From contig JBGOVA010000001.1 in assembly GCA_041477875.1 (NCBI GenBank), positions 7,616 through 71,615 on the forward strand: a stretch of DNA of 64,000 nt, written 5' to 3'. Source of the DNA: SZUA-430 sp041477875 (GTDB lineage Bacteria; Pseudomonadota; Alphaproteobacteria; Micropepsales; Micropepsaceae). The notes below the pieces were generated by a model. It saw nothing but the letters and a program-made list of their open reading frames with translations, was not told the origin of the DNA and did not search any database. Made by a program: the position numbers and the translations under genes. How positions within the stretch are numbered: position 1 is the stretch's first letter; each line of letters opens with the position of its first letter. Shown here one piece after another: positions 1 to 8,971 of this stretch.

Positions 1-604
<604 letters not shown>

Positions 605-734
605 GGATCAGGACGCTCCTTGAGCGCTGGCGCGAGGGTGGAAAAGCATGTGCTGCGTCCGGCCGCAGCCCGCGCTAAGGTCGATGCGCGTTGTGCGAGT
701 GCCAACATTAAGCGGAAGGCCGTACGTTCGAGCG

Positions 735-1016
735 ATGAAAATCACAATTGAAGTCGATTGTACACCCGCCGAAGCCAGGTCCTTCATGGGCCTGCCGGAC
801 GTGGAACCACTCCAGGCCGAGGTGATGGGCGAGATCCAGCGCCGCGCCATGCAGGCGCTGGCCATGACCGATCCTCAGCAGCTCCTGAAGAACTGGGTCC
901 CCTGGGGCGCGCAAGGGCTCGAGACCTTCCAAAGCTTCATGCGCGCCGCGACCGGCAGCCAGCCGAAGAACGGCAACAAGGACGAAGAGCCGCCAAAGCC
1001 GAGATCGCGCAGCTGA
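735..1016 (+). CDS. DUF6489 family small protein
   Basis: This gene encodes a 93-residue protein with the N-terminal pattern MKITIEVDCTPAEARSF, then GLPDVEPLQ and a middle DPQQLLKNWVP segment. That pattern matches my memory of the small alphaproteobacterial DUF6489 family, whose function is unknown. The C-terminal 20 residues are rich in Lys, Glu, Pro and Arg and look disordered. I chose the ATG at 735 because the family begins with this segment; an open frame extends upstream to 648 but adds residues unlike the family. It lies 10 bases upstream of mnmE and is probably cotranscribed with it. Confidence 0.8.
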   Translation: MKITIEVDCTPAEARSFMGLPDVEPLQAEVMGEIQRRAMQALAMTDPQQLLKNWVPWGAQGLETFQSFMRAATGSQPKNGNKDEEPPKPRSRS

Positions 1017-1026
1017 TCGCCTGCCC

Positions 1027-2385
1027 ATGGAGCGGCGCGCGACGATCTTCGCCCTGTCGTCGGCCCGGGGCCGGGCAGGGGTCTGCGTCTTCCGGGTCTC
1101 CGGGTCCGCTGCCGGCGCCGCCGTTGGCGCGCTGACCGGCAGAGCGCTTCCCGAACCCCGTTACGCGGCGCTCCGGGATTTCAGTCTTGCCGACGGCACG
1201 CTGATCGATCGCGGCTTGCTGCTGTGGTTCCCCGCGCCGCATTCCTTCACCGGCGAAGACGTCGCCGAACTCCATCTCCACGGCGGCCCCGCGATCATCG
1301 CCGCGATGACGCGCCGTCTGGGCGAGATCGACGGCTTGCGCCCCGCGGATCCCGGAGAGTTCACCCGCCGCGCCTTCGCGAACGGCAAATTCGACCTGAC
1401 CGAGGTCGAGGGCCTCGCCGACCTGATCGCGGCCGAGACGGAGCAACAGCGCCGCCTCGCACTCCGCCAGGTCCAAGGCGCGCTGAAAGAACTCTACGAG
1501 CGCTGGCGCACGGAGCTCGTGCGCGCACTCGCCCATCTCGAAGCCGCGATCGACTTCGCCGACGAAGAACTCCCGGACGATTTGATCCCGGGCGTGCGCG
1601 CCGGCGTCGATCGCCTCGCAAGGGAGATCGCTTCCCATCTCGCGGATGATCGCCGCGGCGAGATCGTGCGCGACGGCTTCACCGTCGTGATCCTCGGCGC
1701 GCCGAACGTCGGCAAGTCCTCGCTCTTGAATGCGCTCGCGCGTCGCGAGGCCGCGATCGTATCGGCGATCCCCGGCACCACGCGCGATCCGATCGAAGTC
1801 GATCTCGACCTTGCCGGCTATGTCGTGACGCTGATCGATACGGCGGGCCTGCGCGATACGACGGACGTGATCGAAACCGAAGGCGTCAGGCGCGCGAGAG
1901 CGAAAGCCCAGGTCGCCGATCTTCGCCTCGGCGTCATCGACGGCAGCCACGAGCCCGAGCTTGATTCACGTGTGTCACGCGAGTTGTCGAAGCACGACGC
2001 CGTGCTGATCAACAAATGCGATGCGATGGGTCGCCGTACTGTCCCCGCAATTCTATCGCGCGACGGCGAACCGCTCCGCACGATGCGTGTCTCGGCGCTG
2101 ACCGGCGAAGGCATGGACGCGCTTCTCGCGTGGCTCGAAGCGCAAGTGGTGGCAGCCGCCGGCGGATCGGAGTCGATGCCGATGACGCGTGCCCGTCATC
2201 GCGAAGCGTTGCAGGATGCGCATTCCGCGCTGACGCGTGCACCGAAGGCGTTCGACGACAAAGCGCTCGATCTCGCCGCCGAAGATTTGCGTATCGCCGC
2301 GCGAGCGCTCGGCCGCATCACCGGCCGCGTCGACGTCGAAGATCTTCTCGACGTGATCTTTCGCGAGTTCTGCATCGGCAAGTAA
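1027..2385 (+). CDS. mnmE: tRNA-modification GTPase MnmE
   Basis: MnmE works with MnmG to install the (carboxymethyl)aminomethyl group at C5 of wobble uridine in some tRNAs. The protein has 452 residues, the usual length. It has an N-terminal tetrahydrofolate-binding domain (about 1-120), a helical domain, and an inserted G domain. The G domain carries GAPNVGKSS (224-232), the switch region PGTTRD (249-254), DTAG (271-274) and NKCD (329-332). The C-terminus ends in the essential CIGK motif. The partner mnmG follows after 141 bases. Motifs, length and context all agree. Confidence 0.98.
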   Translation: MERRATIFALSSARGRAGVCVFRVSGSAAGAAVGALTGRALPEPRYAALRDFSLADGTLIDRGLLLWFPAPHSFTGEDVAELHLHGGPAIIAAMTRRLGEIDGLRPADPGEFTRRAFANGKFDLTEVEGLADLIAAETEQQRRLALRQVQGALKELYERWRTELVRALAHLEAAIDFADEELPDDLIPGVRAGVDRLAREIASHLADDRRGEIVRDGFTVVILGAPNVGKSSLLNALARREAAIVSAIPGTTRDPIEVDLDLAGYVVTLIDTAGLRDTTDVIETEGVRRARAKAQVADLRLGVIDGSHEPELDSRVSRELSKHDAVLINKCDAMGRRTVPAILSRDGEPLRTMRVSALTGEGMDALLAWLEAQVVAAAGGSESMPMTRARHREALQDAHSALTRAPKAFDDKALDLAAEDLRIAARALGRITGRVDVEDLLDVIFREFCIGK

Positions 2386-2426
2386 GGGTCACAAGCGGCG
2401 TCAATGCAGAACGCTGCGAGTCGTTA

Positions 2427-2458
2427 AGACTCACATGAAACCGGACTCATATGAAACG
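2427..2458. promoter_or_regulatory. Pair of parS-like ParB-binding sites between mnmE and mnmG
   Basis: Two imperfect 16-mers lie head to tail at 2427-2442 (AGACTCACATGAAACC) and 2443-2458 (GGACTCATATGAAACG). Against the general parS consensus TGTTTCACGTGAAACA they match 11 and 10 of 16 positions, and the right half ATGAAAC is intact in both. They sit in a non-coding gap about 2.6 kb upstream of parA. Chromosomal parS sites are usually found near parAB, which supports the reading. Neither site is perfect, so ParB binding is an inference. Confidence 0.5.
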
Positions 2459-2526
2459 TCCGCGTACGGAGCGTCGCCCGCTACGCTTTGACTCAAACCC
2501 TCGCTCTGCTGTATCGCCTCGCCGTC

Positions 2527-4389
2527 ATGAGCACCGAGTTCGACGTCATCGTGATTGGCGGAGGCCACGCCGGCTGTGAGGCCGCGACGGCCTCCGCGCG
2601 CATGGGTGCGAAGACCGCGCTGATCACGCACAAGGTCGAAACGATCGGCGAGATGTCCTGCAACCCTGCCATCGGCGGCTTGGGCAAAGGGCATCTGGTT
2701 CGCGAGATCGACGCCCTCGACGGCGTCATGGGCCTCGTCGCCGACCGCGCCGGTATCCAATTCCGCCTGCTGAACCGCTCGAAGGGCCCGGCCGTCCGAG
2801 GCCCCCGCGCCCAGGCCGACCGCAAGCTCTACCGGCGCCACATGCAGGAGGTTCTGGGCGCCTACCCTAACCTCGCGATCATCGCGGCTGAGGTCGACGA
2901 TCTCATCATCGAGAACGGCCAGGCTGCGGGTGCGATCACCCGCGACGGCCGCCGCTTCCCGTCGGGCGCTGTCGTACTGACGACCGGCACCTTCCTCCGC
3001 GGCCTGATCCACATGGGCGAGCGCAAGATCCCCGCCGGCCGCGTGGGCGAGGCGCCGGCGCTCGGCCTGTCGCGCACCCTTGAAGCCGTGGGCCTGGCGC
3101 TCGGTCGCCTGAAGACCGGCACCCCGCCGCGCCTCGACGGCCGGACCATCGATTGGGCCTCGCTGGAGATGCAGCCTGGCGACGAACCGCCGGTCCCGTT
3201 CTCGTTCCTCACGACCAAGATCGCCAACGCCCAAGTGCGGTGCGGCATCACCCGCACGACCCCGGCGACCCACGCGATCATCAAGGCAAACCTCCATCGC
3301 GCCCCGATGTACTCGGGCCAGATTGAGGGCGTCGGTCCCCGCTATTGCCCGTCGATCGAGGACAAGGTCGTCCGCTTCGGTGCCCGCGACCATCACCAGA
3401 TCTTCTTGGAGCCCGAAGGCCTCGACGACGACACCGTCTATCCGAACGGCATCTCGACCTCGCTGCCGGAGGACGTGCAACGCGACCTCCTGAAAACGAT
3501 CCCGGGCCTCGAACACGTGACAATGGTCCGCCCCGGCTACGCGATCGAATACGACTACGTCGACCCGCGCGAGCTCGCGGCCACTCTCGAATTGAAGAAG
3601 CTGCCCCGCCTCTTTCTCGCCGGTCAGATCAACGGCACCACCGGCTATGAAGAGGCCGCAGCCCAAGGCCTCGTCGCAGGACTGAACGCGGCCCATCGCG
3701 CAGCTGGCAAGGAGGGGCACATCTTCGATCGCGCATCGGGCTATCTCGGCGTGATGATCGACGACCTCGTCACGCGCGGCGTCAGCGAGCCCTATCGCAT
3801 GTTCACCTCGCGCGCGGAGTACCGGCTGACGCTGCGCGCCGACAATGCCGATCAACGTCTGACCCCAACGGGCATCGCGCTCGGCTGCGTCGGAAGCAAT
3901 CGCCGATCGTTTTTCGAATCGAAGACGTCTGCACTCGAATCGGCACGCGAGGAACTCGGCGCGATGACGATCACCCCGACGGCCGCCCGGCGCGAAGGCG
4001 TGATGTTGAACCAAGACGGCCTGCATCGTTCCGCCCTCGAGCTGCTGGGCCACGCGCAGGCGGGCAGGGCGACTGTGCTTCGGCTCTGGCCATCGCTGGG
4101 CGCGCTCAAATCTGAAGTGCTCGAACAGCTCGAAACAGACGCGCTCTATGCCGGCTATCTCGATCGCCAGGGCGCCGATATCGCCGCCTTCCGTCGCGAC
4201 GAAGCGCTAATGCTTCCCGGCGACCTCGACTACGCGGGCGTCGCCGGACTATCGACCGAGATCGTCCAACGCCTGTCGCGGATCCGGCCATCGACCTTGG
4301 GACAGGCGGCACGCATTGAAGGCGTCACCCCCGCCGCGCTGACCGCGCTGCTTCTCACGCTCAAGACGCGGGCTCGGCAAGTGGCGTGA
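2527..4389 (+). CDS. mnmG: tRNA uridine-5-carboxymethylaminomethyl modification enzyme MnmG (GidA)
   Basis: This is the FAD-dependent partner of MnmE in wobble-uridine modification of tRNA. The 620-residue protein has the N-terminal dinucleotide-binding signature IGGGHAGCEAA (G11-G13, G16). It also has the family blocks SCNPAIGGLGKGHLVREIDALDG and GTPPRLDGRTID, plus GQINGTTGYEEAAAQG near residue 380. I preferred the ATG at 2527 over an upstream TTG at 2488, because the FAD motif normally begins about 10 residues from the start. Its TGA stop overlaps the GTG start of rsmG (GTGA), which indicates translational coupling. Confidence 0.97.
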   Translation: MSTEFDVIVIGGGHAGCEAATASARMGAKTALITHKVETIGEMSCNPAIGGLGKGHLVREIDALDGVMGLVADRAGIQFRLLNRSKGPAVRGPRAQADRKLYRRHMQEVLGAYPNLAIIAAEVDDLIIENGQAAGAITRDGRRFPSGAVVLTTGTFLRGLIHMGERKIPAGRVGEAPALGLSRTLEAVGLALGRLKTGTPPRLDGRTIDWASLEMQPGDEPPVPFSFLTTKIANAQVRCGITRTTPATHAIIKANLHRAPMYSGQIEGVGPRYCPSIEDKVVRFGARDHHQIFLEPEGLDDDTVYPNGISTSLPEDVQRDLLKTIPGLEHVTMVRPGYAIEYDYVDPRELAATLELKKLPRLFLAGQINGTTGYEEAAAQGLVAGLNAAHRAAGKEGHIFDRASGYLGVMIDDLVTRGVSEPYRMFTSRAEYRLTLRADNADQRLTPTGIALGCVGSNRRSFFESKTSALESAREELGAMTITPTAARREGVMLNQDGLHRSALELLGHAQAGRATVLRLWPSLGALKSEVLEQLETDALYAGYLDRQGADIAAFRRDEALMLPGDLDYAGVAGLSTEIVQRLSRIRPSTLGQAARIEGVTPAALTALLLTLKTRARQVA

Positions 4390-5057
4390 CCGCGACTCCC
4401 GGTAGACCAACTTCAACTTATGGTCCTCTTGACTTTGCACGTGATACGGGAGTCCCACGTGAAACGCTGAGTCGTTTATCCACATTCGTTAACCTTCTGA
4501 TTGAGTGGAACGGGCGCTTGAATCTTGTGGCGGCCTCGACCCTGCCCGACGTGTGGCGGCGCCATGTTTTGGACTCCGCCCAGCTCGCCCCCCTGATTCC
4601 CGACCAGGCAAGGACAATCATCGACCTGGGAAGCGGCGCCGGCTTCCCTGGATTGGTCTTGGCCATCCTCCTTTCGGACCGGCCCGGTCTCATCGTCCAC
4701 CTCATCGAATCGACCCAAAAAAAGTGCCGGTTTCTGGAAGAGGCCGGCCGCGCGACAATCGCGCCGATCAAGGTCCACGCGGCCCGCGCCGAGGACATTC
4801 GGGGCCTCGAGGCCGACGTCGTGACCGCCCGGGCCGTGGCCCCCCTGGACCGCCTTTTCGCCCTCGCCCATCCCTTCTTCGGCCCGGCCACGATCGGCCT
4901 GTTTCTCAAGGGGAGATCACTCAACGACGAATTGACCCGTGCAACCAAATCCTGGAAACTTGACGCAACCCTCATCCCGAGCCGGTCCGACCCCTCGGGC
5001 TCGATTTTGCGCGTGACAGGATTGACCCCTTGGCGGAAGCCTCCGAGACCCTCTTAG
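4386..5057 (+). CDS. rsmG: 16S rRNA (guanine527-N7)-methyltransferase RsmG (GidB)
   Basis: RsmG methylates N7 of G527 in 16S rRNA using S-adenosylmethionine; its loss gives low-level streptomycin resistance in other bacteria. The 223-residue protein shows the N-terminal WNGRLNLV segment, the SAM-binding loop IDLGSGAGFPGL (about 79-90) and the ARAVAPLDRL segment. The start is a GTG overlapping the mnmG stop. Its 3' end overlaps the parA start by 28 bases. Two parS-like sites lie inside the first 27 codons and encode FARDT (17-21) and VPRET (23-27). The second corresponds to the VSRET seen in alphaproteobacterial homologues that carry an internal parS. Confidence 0.96.
   Translation: MTATPGRPTSTYGPLDFARDTGVPRETLSRLSTFVNLLIEWNGRLNLVAASTLPDVWRRHVLDSAQLAPLIPDQARTIIDLGSGAGFPGLVLAILLSDRPGLIVHLIESTQKKCRFLEEAGRATIAPIKVHAARAEDIRGLEADVVTARAVAPLDRLFALAHPFFGPATIGLFLKGRSLNDELTRATKSWKLDATLIPSRSDPSGSILRVTGLTPWRKPPRPS
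4433..4466. promoter_or_regulatory. Pair of parS-like sites inside the 5' end of rsmG
   Basis: The 16-mers CTTTGCACGTGATACG (4433-4448) and AGTCCCACGTGAAACG (4451-4466) match the parS consensus TGTTTCACGTGAAACA at 11 and 12 of 16 positions. Both keep the central CACGTGA core. They are 18 bases apart, in the same orientation, about 0.6 kb upstream of parA. The reading frame uses them as FARDT and VPRET codons. A parS inside the rsmG start region is known in alphaproteobacteria, so these are the strongest parS candidates in the window. Confidence 0.7.
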
Positions 5058-5929
5058 AACCGCGCCGCGGCGGCCGCGCCGAGAAGACTCGAATCATCGT
5101 GATCGCCAATCAAAAGGGCGGCGTCGGTAAGACGACGACGGCGATCAATTTGGGCACGGCGCTCGCGGCCGTGGGCAAAGCGATTCTGGTCATCGACGTC
5201 GACCCGCAAGGCAACGCGTCGACGGGTCTGGGCATCACCAAGCATCAACGCGGCGTCTCGATCTACGAGGTGTTGATCGGTCACGCAGGCCTGCAAGAGG
5301 CGATCGTACCGACCCAGATCCCGGGCCTTCACGTCGTGCCGGCGACCTCCGAGTTGGCCGGTGCCGAGATGGAGTTGGTGGGCGTGCCCCGCCGCTCGTT
5401 CCGCCTGCGCGATGCGCTCGAGGCCTACATTCACAAACTGAGCGAACCGGTTGAAAAATCCGACTCGACGGCGGTTTCGACCGATGTGAATAAATTCATA
5501 CACTATGATTATATTCTTATCGACTGCCCGCCCTCGCTGAACCTGCTGACCATCAACGCGATGACCGCCGCGAACGGTTTGCTCGTGCCGCTGCAATGCG
5601 AATTCTTCGCGCTCGAGGGTTTAAGTCAGCTGTTGCGCACCATCGATCTGGTCCGCGGCAGTCTGAATCCCGGGTTGGAAATTCAGGGCGTCGTTCTCAC
5701 GATGTTCGACAAGCGCAACAACCTGTCCGAACAGGTCGCCGAGGACGTGCGTCAGCACCTGGGCGAAAAAGTTTACCAAACGATAATACCTAGGAACGTA
5801 CGCATCTCCGAAGCCCCGAGCCATGGTTTGCCGGCCCTGCTTTACGACCTGAAAAGCGCGGGAAGCCAGGCCTACATCAAGCTCGCAGGCGAACTCATTC
5901 AACGCGAAAAGTCCCGTAAGGCAGCATGA
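5030..5929 (+). CDS. parA: Chromosome-partitioning ATPase ParA
   Basis: ParA is the Walker ATPase that, with ParB and parS, segregates the replication origin. The protein has 299 residues. The deviant Walker A motif KGGVGKTT lies at 29-36, DVDPQGNAS at 57-65 and the Walker B region YILIDCPPSLN at about 161-171. Between the helix ending RDALEAYI and the Walker B strand there is an unusual insertion of roughly 20-25 residues, about 134-158. It is coded by visibly AT-richer DNA than the rest. The start is TTG at 5030, inside rsmG, because no in-frame ATG precedes the Walker A motif. The stop overlaps the parB ATG (ATGA). Confidence 0.97.
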   Translation: MAEASETLLEPRRGGRAEKTRIIVIANQKGGVGKTTTAINLGTALAAVGKAILVIDVDPQGNASTGLGITKHQRGVSIYEVLIGHAGLQEAIVPTQIPGLHVVPATSELAGAEMELVGVPRRSFRLRDALEAYIHKLSEPVEKSDSTAVSTDVNKFIHYDYILIDCPPSLNLLTINAMTAANGLLVPLQCEFFALEGLSQLLRTIDLVRGSLNPGLEIQGVVLTMFDKRNNLSEQVAEDVRQHLGEKVYQTIIPRNVRISEAPSHGLPALLYDLKSAGSQAYIKLAGELIQREKSRKAA

Positions 5930-6852
5930 CACCGGTAAAGAAAACACACTTCTCGGGACTGGGCCGCGGCCTCTCGGCGTTGCTGGGCGAGGTCGAATCG
6001 GAAGTCCTTGCCGCGAGCGCGGCCAATCAGCCCGCAGCATCTCACGCGACCCACGCGCCCGGCGCCCCCGTCGAACAGCGCGCCCCGCGCACGCTGCCGA
6101 TCGCGCTTTTGAAGCCCAACCCCTTTCAGCCGCGCCACGTCTTCGACGGCGAGGCGCTCGAAGAGCTGACGAACTCGATTCGCGAAAAGGGCGTCCTTCA
6201 GCCCATCATCGTTCGCCCGGTCGCGGGCCAGCCCGACGAATTCCAGATCGTCGCCGGCGAGCGCCGCTGGCGCGCGGCGCAGAAGGCGCGCCTGCACGAA
6301 GTGCCCGTCGTCATCCGCGCCTTCACCGATGCCGAGGCGCTCGAAGTCGCCCTCATCGAGAACATCCAACGCGCCGATCTGAACGCGATGGAAGAAGCGC
6401 GCGGCTATCGCCAACTCATCGAAAAATTCAACTACACCCAAGATGCGCTGGGCCAGGTCATCGGCCGCAGCCGCAGCCACATCGCAAACACCATTCGCCT
6501 GCTCCAATTGCCTCAGACGGTCCAGGACTACATCAGCGCCGGCAAACTGAGCGCCGGTCACGCCCGCACGCTTGTGGGTCAACCCGACCCGGAGACGATG
6601 GCGCTCGAACTAATCGAAGGCCGCGTCAACGTCCGCGAAGCCGAAGATCGCGGCCGCAAGGCCAAAGGCAAAAAGAAGCGTGCGCAAGGCAAGGACGCCG
6701 ACACCCGCGCCCTCGAACAATCGCTCTCGACGCAACTGGGCCTGACCGTGACGATCGCCCACAAGGGCGACAAAGGCGGCGAGATCCGCATCGCCTACAA
6801 GACGCTCGAACAGCTCGACGACGTCTGCCGGAAGCTCGGCAACTCGACCTGA
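5926..6852 (+). CDS. parB: Chromosome-partitioning protein ParB
   Basis: ParB is the parS-binding CTP-switch protein that loads and spreads on DNA around the origin. The 308-residue protein starts with the conserved GLGRGLSALLGE that contacts ParA. It carries the CTP-binding GERRWRA box at 111-117, ENIQRADLN at 145-153, and a helix-turn-helix with RSRSHIANTIRLL at about 181-193. A lysine-rich linker (GRKAKGKKKRAQGK) leads to the C-terminal dimerisation domain. It is translationally coupled to parA. Its likely targets are the sites at 2427-2458 and 4433-4466. Confidence 0.97.
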   Translation: MTPVKKTHFSGLGRGLSALLGEVESEVLAASAANQPAASHATHAPGAPVEQRAPRTLPIALLKPNPFQPRHVFDGEALEELTNSIREKGVLQPIIVRPVAGQPDEFQIVAGERRWRAAQKARLHEVPVVIRAFTDAEALEVALIENIQRADLNAMEEARGYRQLIEKFNYTQDALGQVIGRSRSHIANTIRLLQLPQTVQDYISAGKLSAGHARTLVGQPDPETMALELIEGRVNVREAEDRGRKAKGKKKRAQGKDADTRALEQSLSTQLGLTVTIAHKGDKGGEIRIAYKTLEQLDDVCRKLGNST

Positions 6853-6984
6853 GCCGATCGATCCGCGTTCACGCGCGACGAACGAATCCGTCCGGGCTCC
6901 AACTACAGCGTCGAGCTCGGCGCGTTGAGCGTGCCGCTCTCGCGCCGCTTCCCCGAAGCCCTCGCCAAGCTCCGCGCCAGCTGA
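6853..6984 (+). other. Possible coding remnant downstream of parB
   Basis: The 43 codons after the parB stop, in the same frame, are open and end at TGA 6982-6984. They read like protein, including ERIRPGSNYSVELGALSVPLS and RRFPEALAKLRAS, but have no suitable start codon. I do not recognise the family. This could be the 3' remnant of a gene lost when the block downstream of parB was rearranged, or chance in GC-rich DNA. The rest of the gap up to 7113 shows only a Shine-Dalgarno-like AAAGGAAC before the next gene. Confidence 0.25.
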
Positions 6985-7113
6985 GGCACGAACGACGCTC
7001 CATCGCGACCATGCAACCGCGCCGTGACGAACGGTTCCCCCAAACAACACGGAACGTATTTGCCGTGGTCGCGTTGTCCTCAAGGGGCAGAGGAACCCGA
7101 AAGGAACGCATTC

Positions 7114-7626
7114 ATGAACATCGCGGCAAAGCTGATTTCGCTCGCCGGCGCGTCGTGCATCGTCGCGTTTGCGAGCGCGCCGCCGGCGCTCGCTGACTCA
7201 AAGCCCTGTTGTTACAACAACGGACAATATTTCAGCTCGTCCCCGTCGACCTGCCGGAGATACGGCGGTCAAGTCGTGGAGTACGAATACTGCCAACGCT
7301 ACGGAGCGGGCTACAACAGTGGCTACAACAGTGGCTACAACGGTGGCTATGACGGTGGCTATCGCAACGACAACTACGACCGCGGCGACTACTACGGCTC
7401 GCGGCGGCCGGGCGTCTCGTTCTCCATCGACCTGGGCGGCGTGGTATTCGGCTACTCCGACGGTTACTACGATCGCAGCCGCCGCTGGCACCGCTGGCGC
7501 AGCGACCGCGAACGCGCCTGGTTTCAGCAGAACCGCCGCTCGGCCTACTACGACATGCACCACGACCGCGATCGCGACCGCGATCGCCGCGACTGGCGCG
7601 AAGGCCGCCGCCACGACTGGGACTGA
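7114..7626 (+). CDS. Secreted Tyr/Gly/Arg-rich small protein
   Basis: This gene encodes a 170-residue protein of unknown function. A signal peptide of about 27 residues ends in APPALA. Next comes a Cys-containing segment with CCYNNGQYFSSSPSTCRRYGG. It is followed by tandem tetrapeptide-like units (SGYNSGYNGGYDGGY, roughly residues 69-83) and a basic, Asp/Arg-rich C-terminus with repeated DRDRDRDRR. I chose the ATG at 7114 for its position in front of the signal peptide and for the AAAGGAAC ribosome site. The protein is probably periplasmic or surface-associated. A strong hairpin terminator follows, so it is likely a single-gene unit. Low-complexity composition prevents a family call. Confidence 0.75.
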   Translation: MNIAAKLISLAGASCIVAFASAPPALADSKPCCYNNGQYFSSSPSTCRRYGGQVVEYEYCQRYGAGYNSGYNSGYNGGYDGGYRNDNYDRGDYYGSRRPGVSFSIDLGGVVFGYSDGYYDRSRRWHRWRSDRERAWFQQNRRSAYYDMHHDRDRDRDRRDWREGRRHDWD

Positions 7627-7648
7627 AGACGAGAGTTGAGTCCGATCC

Positions 7649-7680
7649 AACCCCGGTGGCCGGCAAGGCCGCCGGGGTTT
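7649..7680 (+). terminator. Rho-independent-like terminator after the 7114 gene
   Basis: A 12-13 bp GC-rich stem, AACCCCGGTGGCC paired with GGCCGCCGGGGTT with one G-T pair, encloses a short GGCAA-type loop. It ends in TTT, 22 bases after the stop codon. The U-tract is short but the stem is strong. Confidence 0.7.
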
Positions 7681-7844
7681 GCTGCTGCGTCCGTTGCGGC
7701 GAGGAAATCGCACCCCGGCGCCCAGCCCGTGGACCCGGCCATCGCGAACTGCATGGCGTGTGCGACGGCCAACGCGTAAGGCTGTCGCCGACTGCTGCCA
7801 GTGCGCAGCCGTGAACGGCGCGGCGGCAAGGAGATCGCGTTCGC

Positions 7845-8582
7845 ATGAGCGCCTATTTCGAGGAACTCGATTATCAGCCGACGCCGATGGGCGCCCTAAG
7901 CTTGCGCCGCCGCAAAGACCTATCGCTGGGCATCGACGTCTACGAGATCAAGCTCGGCGACGAGTTCCTCATGTCTAGCCTGTTTACGGCGGCTGAAATG
8001 GCGTTGGCGCGGCTTGGTCTGGCCGAATTGCCCGGGCAAGATTTGGATGTCCAAGATTTGGATGTCGTCGTGGGCGGACTGGGGCTCGGTTACACCGCGC
8101 AGGCCGTGTTGGCGAACAGCCGAGTCCGTTCGCTCGTCGTCGTCGAGGCGCTCCCGGCGGTGATCGATTGGCACGCGCGCAGGCTGCTCCCGCTCGGCGC
8201 GGAGTTGGCGTCCGATCCGCGCTGCCGGTTCGTCTGCGGCGACTTCTTCGCCGCGCTCGCGTCGCGCTCGCCGGGCCTCGACCCCGCCCGGCCGGGACGG
8301 CGCTTTCACGCCATATTGGTCGACATCGACCACAGTCCGCGCAATGTGCTGCATCCAAGCCATGCGCCGTTCTACGAGGCCGCCGGCCTGCGGCGTCTTG
8401 CAGACCACTTGAATCCGGGCGGCGTCTTCGGACTGTGGTCGAACGATCCCCCGGACGCGCAATTCGGCGCGGCGCTGGCGGGCGTCTTTGCGGCGTCGGA
8501 CGCGCACGTGGTCACGTTCTACAACCGCCTGCAAAATCGCGATGCCGCCGCGACGATCTATTTGGCAAGAACCGCCGCCTGA
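7845..8582 (+). CDS. Spermidine-synthase-like class I SAM-dependent protein
   Basis: The 245-residue protein resembles spermidine synthase and related SAM-fold enzymes. The glycine-rich loop VVVGGLGLGYTAQAVL lies at about 74-89, followed by the acidic strand end VVVEALPAVIDWH. A later VDIDHSP replaces the usual catalytic region, and the C-terminal half has the methyltransferase-type GGVFGLWSNDPPD. It may be a spermine/spermidine synthase homologue or a small-molecule methyltransferase; the substrate is unknown. A 15-base tandem duplication at 8037-8066 adds five residues (QDLDV twice) just before the glycine loop. It stands alone, between a terminator upstream and a convergent gene downstream. 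Confidence 0.8.
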   Translation: MSAYFEELDYQPTPMGALSLRRRKDLSLGIDVYEIKLGDEFLMSSLFTAAEMALARLGLAELPGQDLDVQDLDVVVGGLGLGYTAQAVLANSRVRSLVVVEALPAVIDWHARRLLPLGAELASDPRCRFVCGDFFAALASRSPGLDPARPGRRFHAILVDIDHSPRNVLHPSHAPFYEAAGLRRLADHLNPGGVFGLWSNDPPDAQFGAALAGVFAASDAHVVTFYNRLQNRDAAATIYLARTAA

Positions 8583-8619
8583 GCGCGTTCGAGTTGCGGT
8601 TGCCGCGAGCCGCCGCGTT

Positions 8620-8949
8620 CTAGGGCACGATCTCGAGGCGCGCGATCTTTTCGCCCTCGAGCGTGAACGCGTAGCGCAATTCGACGGGACTGCCGGGAAA
8701 GTCGCCCGAGACGCGGCCCTTGACGATCGTCTTGCCGTCGCTCTCGCCGACATCCAAAACCTCCACGGTCGGCCGATACTTTTTGACGACCTCAGCCTTC
8801 CACGCGCGGATCGCGGCGATCCCCCGATGATCGTGGCTCTCGTCGCGCACGACGGCGTTGTCGGCGAAAGCAAGGGCGGCGTCGGCCGCGTCGTGCGCGT
8901 TCGATCCCGCGATATAGGCGGCGATGGGTTTGGGCAGTGCTTTGGACAT
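8620..8949 (-). CDS. SnoaL/NTF2-fold protein
   Basis: This 109-residue protein resembles the SnoaL-like/nuclear transport factor 2 fold. It starts with a helix containing PIAAYIAGSNAHDAADAALAFADNAVVRDESHDHRGIAAIRAW, typical of the cone-shaped ligand or polyketide-cyclase-like pocket. Antiparallel strands with GRVSGDFPGSPVELRYAFTLEGEKIARLEI follow. No reaction can be assigned. It is divergent from the HxlR-type regulator at 9081 with a 131-base gap, so that regulator is a plausible controller. Confidence 0.82.
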   Translation of the reverse strand: MSKALPKPIAAYIAGSNAHDAADAALAFADNAVVRDESHDHRGIAAIRAWKAEVVKKYRPTVEVLDVGESDGKTIVKGRVSGDFPGSPVELRYAFTLEGEKIARLEIVP

Positions 8950-8971
8950 GTCGGTATCTCCTGTGAATTCC

